Positions 25,051-29,553 of a stretch of 29,553 bases of DNA are shown here, piece after piece. Under the pieces are notes generated by a model. That model made no database searches, had not been told where the DNA came from, and saw only the letters and a program-made list of their open reading frames with translations. The position numbers were made by a program, and so were the translations under genes. Each line of letters starts with the position of its first letter. Position 1 is the first letter of the stretch. Source of the DNA: an uncultured Lachnospiraceae bacterium (GTDB taxonomy: Bacteria > Bacillota > Clostridia > Lachnospirales > Lachnospiraceae); NCBI GenBank assembly GCA_910577825.1, contig CAJTOK010000047.1, positions 1 through 29,553 on the forward strand. The letters are read 5' to 3'.

Positions 25051-25073
25051 ACTGGCTGGAAGGAGGGCAGCTT

Positions 25074-25775
25074 ATGAAAATTGCAGTAGTTGATGATGAA
25101 AAATTGTGGCTGAAGAAGATGGAAAAGTTTTTATATGCTTATTATGCCGGCAGGAAGATAAAAGTTTTATGTTATTTATCAGGTAAAAGTTTTCTTGATG
25201 CGGGTGAACAATTTGATATTGTTTTAATGGATATTGAAATGCCTGTTATGGACGGGTTTGAAGCTATAGAAAGATATAAAACAAAGTTTCCAGAAACAGT
25301 TGTTATAATTCTTACAACACATGATGAACTTGCAAGGAAAGGTTTTATATTTGAGGCATTCAGGTATATAGACAAACCGTTTATGGAAGATGAACTTCCA
25401 GAAGCATTAAAAAGTGCAGGGATAAAACTTAATGGTGGCAGGACAATAGTTCTTAAAGTGGTAAAAGCAAGGGATATTAGTGTTAAAGTTAAAAATATTG
25501 TGTATATTGAAACTTTGAAAAGAAATGTAATTGTGCATATAGGAAAAGATGCTTTTGTATGTGATTCTACAATTTCAAATATGGAGCATGAATTGTCAAA
25601 ATATGGGTTTTACCGTGCACACAGGTCATATTTAATAAATCTGAGGTGTGTGGACAGTTTTTGTAAAACTGATATTAAAATGAATAATGGTGAAATGGCC
25701 ATGTTAAGTACAAGGAAGTTTGCCGATTTTAAAAAAAATCTTATGGAATACCGCTATTATCTTGCAAATGGATAA
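25074..25775 (+). CDS. LytTR-family response regulator
   Basis: The 233-residue protein has a receiver domain (1-118) with Asp7/Asp8, phospho-acceptor Asp53 (VLMDIEMPVMDG), Thr81/Thr82 and Lys103 (YIDKPF). A LytTR DNA-binding domain follows (about 128-228), with VKNIVYIETLKRNVIVHI and FYRAHRSYLINLRCVDSF. LytTR regulators such as AgrA bind direct-repeat sites and control peptide or surface functions. GGAGG lies before the ATG. The likely partner is the GHKL kinase upstream. Expression may depend on readthrough of the preceding terminator, since no promoter is seen in the 23 bases between them. Confidence 0.9.
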   Translation: MKIAVVDDEKLWLKKMEKFLYAYYAGRKIKVLCYLSGKSFLDAGEQFDIVLMDIEMPVMDGFEAIERYKTKFPETVVIILTTHDELARKGFIFEAFRYIDKPFMEDELPEALKSAGIKLNGGRTIVLKVVKARDISVKVKNIVYIETLKRNVIVHIGKDAFVCDSTISNMEHELSKYGFYRAHRSYLINLRCVDSFCKTDIKMNNGEMAMLSTRKFADFKKNLMEYRYYLANG

Positions 25776-25816
25776 AGTTTAAAATTATCCAGAAGTGTTA
25801 TATACTATTTGTATGT

Positions 25817-26767
25817 CTAGTAATTTAGTCTTTTAAGGCTGCCTTTGTTAAATGTATATTCCGGGGTAACTAAAGGGTATCTGGTTTCATCTTCATAGTA
25901 CCATGGGTCATCTTCGTGTAAGGGATTTTTTAGTACATGAAATTCCTGGGCTGGCATATATCCTTGTGCAAGCAAAAAAGCTTTTTTGCCATTCTTGTTT
26001 TTACACACATCTGCCACCATGACGACGTGCCCGGGACTGCCGCCTTTTATAAAAATATCACCTGTACGCAGTTTGTCCAGTTTGATTTTCTTTGATTCTG
26101 ATTCCATGGAAAGAGTGCCAGCATATGCAAAGACCATACGCAGGTATTTTTTAAATGTCTTATATGAATTATCTGCTGTGGCAGAATTAACCCAGTAAGT
26201 GCCGCTATCTGCCGGCTGGATACGTGCGCCTGCCCTCCATTTACTGTATTCAGCCAGAAAACCATCAACAAAATGGAATTTTATCCTGTCTTTTTGTCCT
26301 GTATGCCAGAAATATTCTGCATAAACCCTCATTACAGAGTCAGCACATTGCTGTAAATCTTCATTTTCTATAGGAAGTTTAAAAACAGCAGCATGTGCAG
26401 ACTGGTTTGCCTTCTGGCTGCCATCATATAGAAGTACAGGTTTGCCGTCTTTTTTCATTTTATAGTTCCTTAAAAATCCTGCCAGGCTTTTTGCACTGGC
26501 TGGCATACGTTTATAACCTTCTGGCGGGTTAATCCTTGTTGAAAGGGTTTTGCCAGATGGGTTAATAATACTATAAGTTTTATTATTTTCCTGTGCAGCA
26601 GCTGGAGGTTTCCCAGAAGTTGCAGCAGGTGTGCTGGTTGTAGTGCCCGTGGAGGTTTTATTGCCTGGATTTCCAATATCTGCGGTATTTGTTTTATATA
26701 TAAAGATAAATCCAGGGATTAATATAGAAACAATAACAATGCTTAATAAAAGTTTAGGTTTTTTCAT
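25817..26767 (-). CDS. DUF4846 domain protein, membrane anchored
   Basis: The 316-residue protein has an N-terminal signal anchor (LLLSIVIVSILIPGFIFIY, about 6-24), a Thr/Ser/Pro/Ala-rich linker to about residue 65 and an extracellular DUF4846 domain. The domain shows NPPEGYKRMP, HAAVFKLP...DLQQCADSVMRVYAEYFW, FVDGFLAEYSKW and, near the end, GDIFIKGGSPGHVVMV and FLLAQGYMPAQEFH. The Cys/His-bearing motifs recall papain/NlpC-like folds, but no activity is established. AGGAGGG is seven bases before the ATG. It converges with the regulator gene, and an AT-rich palindrome overlies its promoter. Confidence 0.85.
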   Translation of the reverse strand: MKKPKLLLSIVIVSILIPGFIFIYKTNTADIGNPGNKTSTGTTTSTPAATSGKPPAAAQENNKTYSIINPSGKTLSTRINPPEGYKRMPASAKSLAGFLRNYKMKKDGKPVLLYDGSQKANQSAHAAVFKLPIENEDLQQCADSVMRVYAEYFWHTGQKDRIKFHFVDGFLAEYSKWRAGARIQPADSGTYWVNSATADNSYKTFKKYLRMVFAYAGTLSMESESKKIKLDKLRTGDIFIKGGSPGHVVMVADVCKNKNGKKAFLLAQGYMPAQEFHVLKNPLHEDDPWYYEDETRYPLVTPEYTFNKGSLKRLNY

Positions 26768-26787
26768 TGATATACCCTCCTTATGTT

Positions 26788-26813
26788 TTTATGTTATTTT
26801 ATTATAACATAAA
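26788..26813 (-). promoter_or_regulatory. Palindrome over the -10 box of the DUF4846 gene
   Basis: TTTATGTTAT (26788-26797) and ATAACATAAA (26804-26813) form a perfect 10-bp inverted repeat. Read on the minus strand, TG-t-TATAAT lies inside it as an extended -10 element, about 35 bases before the ATG. The half-sites ATGTTA and TAACAT also occur, with a different spacing, in the palindrome before the kinase gene. Confidence 0.45.
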
Positions 26814-26882
26814 TTTGGCAGAAAAATAGTATTTGTGGGATTTTTATAATTTTGTGGATATAATTTGTATAAGCGGCGCTGG

Positions 26883-26939
26883 TTGCCTTGCATAAATATA
26901 TGTGGTATAATAAAAAAAGAAAATAGAACATATTGTTCT
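26883..26939 (+). promoter_or_regulatory. Promoter and palindrome before the AIM24-family gene
   Basis: The -35 box TTGCCT (26883-26888) and -10 box TATAAT (26906-26911) have a 17-bp spacer. AGAAC-ATATT-GTTCT (26925-26939) is a perfect palindrome just after the expected start site. It resembles a Gram-positive LexA box but has five rather than four central bases, so LexA control is doubtful. Confidence 0.5.
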
Positions 26940-26993
26940 TGTGCTATAAAATTATTAAACATGTATGCGTTTTTGCATAGAAAGGAAGGAAAA

Positions 26994-27674
26994 ATGAAAT
27001 ACAGGATTCTTGGAAATACTATGCCGGCAGTTGAAGTTGTTTTTGATGCAGCAGGGGAGTCAATGTATACACAGTCAGGCGGAATGGCATGGATGTCTGA
27101 GGGAATTGAAATGAATACCAACACTAATGGCGGGCTGTTTAAAGGTGTAGGAAGGATGTTTGCCGGAGAATCATTATTTATGGCAAACTATACAGCAACA
27201 AGGCCTGGTGCGTCAATAGCTTTTGCATCAACGGTAGCAGGGGAAATCTTTCCTGTTAATGTAGGTGAGTCCGGCGGCCTTATCTGCCAGAAAGGTGCAT
27301 TTTTATGTGCAGAACCAGGTGTTAATTTATCTGTTACATTTACTAAAAAGTTTTCTGCTGGATTTTTTGGCGGTGAAGGTTTTATTCTCCAGGATATCAC
27401 AGGCAATGGCATGGTGTTCCTGGAAATTGACGGGGATAAGGTTATAAAAGACCTTGCACCAGGCGAAGTTATTAAGGTTGATACAGGTAATGTGGTTGCT
27501 TTTGGAAAAGATGTTAAATATGAAATAGAAACTGTAAAAGGGCTTAAAAATATTTTCCTTGGGGGAGAGGGGCTTTTCCTTACAAAGCTTACAGGGCCTG
27601 GAAGGGTTATACTCCAGACACAGAACTTCAATGAATTTGCAGGAAGGATTGCAAGGATGATTCCTTCAAAATAA
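26994..27674 (+). CDS. AIM24 / TIGR00266 family protein
   Basis: The 226-residue all-beta protein belongs to the AIM24 (DUF124) family. It opens MKYRILGNTMPAVEVVFDAAGESM, carries GGMAWMSEGIEMNTNTNGG and the repeated Gly-Glu-Gly turns (FGGEGFILQDITG, LGGEGLFLTKLTGPG), and ends LQTQNFNEFAGRIARMIP. The fold is a double-stranded beta helix. Bacterial members have no firm function, though some are tied to membranes or stress. AGGAAGG lies before ATG 26994; the longer upstream frame lacks a site and crosses the promoter. It is a single-gene unit with a terminator. Confidence 0.88.
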   Translation: MKYRILGNTMPAVEVVFDAAGESMYTQSGGMAWMSEGIEMNTNTNGGLFKGVGRMFAGESLFMANYTATRPGASIAFASTVAGEIFPVNVGESGGLICQKGAFLCAEPGVNLSVTFTKKFSAGFFGGEGFILQDITGNGMVFLEIDGDKVIKDLAPGEVIKVDTGNVVAFGKDVKYEIETVKGLKNIFLGGEGLFLTKLTGPGRVILQTQNFNEFAGRIARMIPSK

Positions 27675-27716
27675 TTATCTGGTTTTAATACAGGATATAT
27701 AAGGTTACATAAAGAT

Positions 27717-27763
27717 ATGCCATAGTTATATCTGGCACAGGCTGCCAGACGCTATGGCATTTT
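27717..27763 (+). terminator. Terminator after the AIM24-family gene
   Basis: ATGCCATAG (27717-27725) pairs with CTATGGCAT (27752-27760). An inner CTGGCA (27732-27737) / TGCCAG (27743-27748) stem lies within it. TTTT follows (27760-27763). It ends 25 bases before the HD-domain gene, so that gene may rely on readthrough or a promoter within this gap. Confidence 0.7.
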
Positions 27764-27788
27764 CCAGTAAATATAATGGGGGATGATT

Positions 27789-28619
27789 ATGGACAGGCTG
27801 GTAATAAACAGGAAGAAAGTATTAAACAGTTTTGCAGAGTATACAAGTAATTATAATATTAGTGACAGTAAAATTAAGTTAAAAGCAGAGCATACGTACC
27901 GTGTGGCAGGGTTATGTGACAGGATAGCAAGAAGCCTGGAATTATCTGCCTGTGATACAGATTTGGCATGGTTAATTGGGATACTGCATGATGTTGGGCG
28001 TTTTGAACAGATAAAAAGATTTGGTACATTTTCAGATGCAGATTCCATTGACCATGCACATTACGCAGTTAATATATTATTTGATAATGGCAAGCTTGCA
28101 GATTATCTTGAAGATGATAATCCGGGGGTAAGGTGTTATATAGAAAATGGAGGGATGGAAGGCCTCAGTATTATAAAAAAAGCAATCTGGAACCACAGTG
28201 CATACAGGATTGAAGACGGGCTGGATGAAAGGACAATTTTATTCTGTAATATAATACGTGATGCAGATAAGCTGGATATCTTTAAAGTTGTAAATGATAC
28301 CCCTTTGGAGGATATGTATAATGTAAATACAGAGGATATACCAAAAACAGAGATTTCAGATGAAGTAATGCAGGCATTAAGGGAAAAACATGCTGTTTTA
28401 AGAAGCCTGAAAAAGACACCTGCTGATTATATGGCAGCTTATATTGCGCTTGTATTTGAACTGGTGTTTCCTGAAAGCTTTATTATTGCAAAAGAGCAGG
28501 GGTATTTAGATAATCTTATGGATTTTAAGACAGATAACCAGAATACAAAATTGCAGTTCCAGGAAATAAGGGAAATAGTTGGAGAATATATACATACATT
28601 TCCACATGTGCATGGATAA
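27789..28619 (+). CDS. HD-domain phosphohydrolase
   Basis: The 276-residue protein has an HD metal-dependent hydrolase fold. Predicted ligands are His35 (AEHTYRV), His67-Asp68 (GILHDVGRFEQ), His89 and His91 (DHAHYAV), His136 (IWNHSAYRI) and Asp160 (RDADKLDIF). HD proteins cleave phosphate esters of nucleotides or other small molecules; the substrate here is unknown. I chose ATG 27789 because GGGGG lies six bases upstream. The ATG at 27783 abuts that site. It is transcribed in the same direction as the AIM24-family gene, 114 bases apart, with a terminator between. Confidence 0.85.
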   Translation: MDRLVINRKKVLNSFAEYTSNYNISDSKIKLKAEHTYRVAGLCDRIARSLELSACDTDLAWLIGILHDVGRFEQIKRFGTFSDADSIDHAHYAVNILFDNGKLADYLEDDNPGVRCYIENGGMEGLSIIKKAIWNHSAYRIEDGLDERTILFCNIIRDADKLDIFKVVNDTPLEDMYNVNTEDIPKTEISDEVMQALREKHAVLRSLKKTPADYMAAYIALVFELVFPESFIIAKEQGYLDNLMDFKTDNQNTKLQFQEIREIVGEYIHTFPHVHG

Positions 28620-28661
28620 TATAATTGCTTTGTACCTGTTATACATTTAGGAAAATGTGTG

Positions 28662-28707
28662 CTGGCAGTTATGTGGTGTATGTTTTTTGCCAGAAGCGGT
28701 TTTTTCT
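28662..28707 (+). terminator. Weak candidate terminator after the HD gene
   Basis: CTGGCA (28662-28667) and TGCCAG (28688-28693) can pair across a 20-base loop. TTTTTT begins seven bases after the stem (about 28700-28705). The gap between stem and T run makes this a weak call. A small TTACAA-GCTT-TTGTAA hairpin follows at 28709-28724. Confidence 0.35.
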
Positions 28708-28742
28708 ATTACAAGCTTTTGTAACAGGGGGATTTCTTTGTA

Positions 28743-28770
28743 TTGAAGTAAACTGCTTTAAAATTATAAG
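28743..28770 (+). promoter_or_regulatory. Promoter placed to start the structured element
   Basis: TTGAAG (28743-28748) and TATAAG (28765-28770) have a 16-bp spacer. The predicted start, near 28777, falls just before the 5' arm of the long stem at 28783. Confidence 0.45.
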
Positions 28771-28776
28771 GATGGA

Positions 28777-28930
28777 TTTTGGCATGGCAATTTCAAAGTT
28801 CTTACAACGACAAGCCCGCTCCCGCTTGAATGGGAACACGCAGTGGTGCATAAAGCCCCAAAAAACGGGGCTTAAACACCAGCGGTCCCATACAGCTGTC
28901 TTTTGTAAGAACATTTGAAAAATTGCCATG
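28777..28930 (+). ncRNA. Candidate structured RNA with long terminal stem and pseudoknot (or a MITE-like element)
   Basis: The arms 28783-28807 and 28903-28930 pair over about 25 bp, with only small bulges. Inside lie GACA/TGTC (28809-28812, 28897-28900), CCGCT/AGCGG (28816-28820, 28881-28885), GGTG/CACC (28845-28848, 28877-28880) and AAGCCCC/GGGGCTT (28853-28859, 28867-28873). ATGGGA (28830-28835) can also pair with TCCCAT (28886-28891), crossing the CCGCT stem and stacking next to it as an H-type pseudoknot. The interior is much richer in G+C than its flanks. A promoter ends just before the 5' arm. I do not recognise a known RNA family. Terminal inverted repeats of this length would also fit a small non-autonomous transposon. 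Strand is inferred from the promoter. Confidence 0.5.
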
Positions 28931-29553
28931 CAATGTACATTATGGCTGACTTTTAGTAAAATCTGTAATGCAGTTAAAAATATAGCCAGAAATTTAATTT
29001 GGTCTGGCAGTAAATTTTCTGGAAGATTTCAAAAATTTTTCAAAAAGCAAAAAAGGCAAGGCAGTATGTGTGGCTTGGAAACGGAACTGTTTGTGCTGGA
29101 AGCTGGTTCTTTCAGATTTTATGCACAACTGCGTGCTTCGTCCAGGCTGGAGCAGTTGCCAGCTGGAAAACTTTAAAACTGCCAGAATTATATAAATTAA
29201 AATTGTCAATTTGTACTATATTACAAAAAATTATCATATTTGCCATTTTTTATAAAAATTTATTAAGTAAAGTTATAAAAATATATTGATAAAGTGAACC
29301 AAAAAAATTATTATATAAATAAAAGCTATAAATAAAGAAATACAGGAGTAGAGAAAAACAGTGTTTTATCAGGCTTGCAGTCCAGGCATTGCACAGATAT
29401 ACCAGAAAGAGGTTATAAAAGTATCAAAAAACAATAAAAGTGCTGGCATATAATGATAGAATATGGTAGAATATTTTACAGATAAAGAGAAAAATCTCAA
29501 AAAACCAAAAAACAGGCAAAATGTAACACTTTTGTAACAATTTCAAAAACCTT
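28931..29553. other. A+T-rich non-coding stretch to the window end
   Basis: No reading frame here has a plausible protein composition together with a ribosome binding site. A GCCAGA/TCTGGC hairpin lies at 28985-29008. Bases 29050-29175 are less A+T-rich than their surroundings and may be the remains of a lost gene, but nothing recognisable survives. From 29200 to the end the sequence is almost purely A/T with short poly-A runs. It is probably the upstream region of a gene outside the window. Confidence 0.5.

Noticed and set aside
26925..26939. LexA/DinR box
   Set aside because: The arms GAAC and GTTC are separated by five bases, while the Gram-positive consensus has four, and the gene is not a known SOS function. 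Kept only as an unassigned palindrome.
26865..26993. N-terminal extension of the AIM24-family protein
   Set aside because: It overlaps the TATAAT box and palindrome, and the family N terminus begins at ATG 26994 with a good ribosome binding site.
28625..28929. Frames of about 90 residues on both strands across the structured element
   Set aside because: They run through the inverted repeats and hairpins at 28783-28930, so their length follows from the repeat structure rather than coding.
28783..28930. CRISPR array, tRNA, 6S RNA or signal recognition particle RNA
   Set aside because: No repeat-spacer periodicity, no tRNA cloverleaf and no SRP GGAAG/AGCAG core. The short length and internal pseudoknot do not fit 6S RNA.
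28928..29289. Open frames of 70-85 residues on both strands near the right end
   Set aside because: None has a ribosome binding site, the predicted proteins look like random translation, and frames on opposite strands overlap fully.

Overview
The window looks like chromosomal DNA of a low-GC, Gram-positive anaerobe of the Clostridia, most likely a Lachnospiraceae member. This rests on the strong GGAGG-type ribosome binding sites, the A+T-rich codon use, a FabT-governed type II fatty-acid operon, an [FeFe]-hydrogenase maturase, a PocR-domain receptor, a DUF4846 protein and a Big2-tailed secreted GH43 enzyme. No database search was possible, so genus and species are not claimed.

Layout. 1-466: the right end of an IS200/IS605-type element, joined to a DUF1810 gene that has lost its start. 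463-858 (minus): a small membrane-anchored NusG-domain-II protein. 1036-10106: one long fatty-acid synthesis operon, fabT-fabH-acpP-fabD-fabG-fabF-accB-fabZ-accC-accD-accA. It is headed by a promoter with an overlapping palindrome and closed by a bidirectional terminator shared with the convergent cvfB gene. An enoyl-ACP reductase gene (fabK/fabI) is absent; where fabK often sits, between acpP and fabD, there is only a perfect inverted repeat. 11073-11275 (minus): a probable decayed small gene. 11279-13153: a promoter, an attenuator-like leader, a TM1266-type regulator and hydG. 13183-16614: a secreted multidomain GH43 glycosidase whose natural start codon position reads ACG. 16639-17424 (minus): a soluble PocR/MCP receptor. 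17667-20970: the de novo NAD operon nadA-nadB-nadC. 21004-22494 (minus): a lone sugar isomerase of the fucose/arabinose isomerase family. 22754-23239: cheD.

23344-25775 holds a probable peptide-signalling module. An AgrC-like GHKL kinase is followed by a 19-residue amphipathic peptide gene with its own promoter and strong ribosome binding site, and then by a LytTR response regulator whose leader contains an intrinsic terminator. Next come a membrane-anchored DUF4846 protein (minus), an AIM24/TIGR00266 protein and an HD-domain phosphohydrolase. The last 930 bases have no convincing gene, but they contain a promoter-preceded, pseudoknot-capable element of about 150 nt (28777-28930) enclosed by a stem of about 25 bp.

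How the genes work together: accABCD and fabD/H/F/G/Z with ACP provide malonyl-ACP and the elongation cycle, with FabT as the likely feedback repressor. NadA/B/C turn aspartate and dihydroxyacetone phosphate into nicotinate mononucleotide. HydG makes the CO/CN-bearing iron synthon for [FeFe]-hydrogenase. The items most worth following up are the kinase-peptide-regulator module, the structured element near 28.8 kb and the hydG leader.
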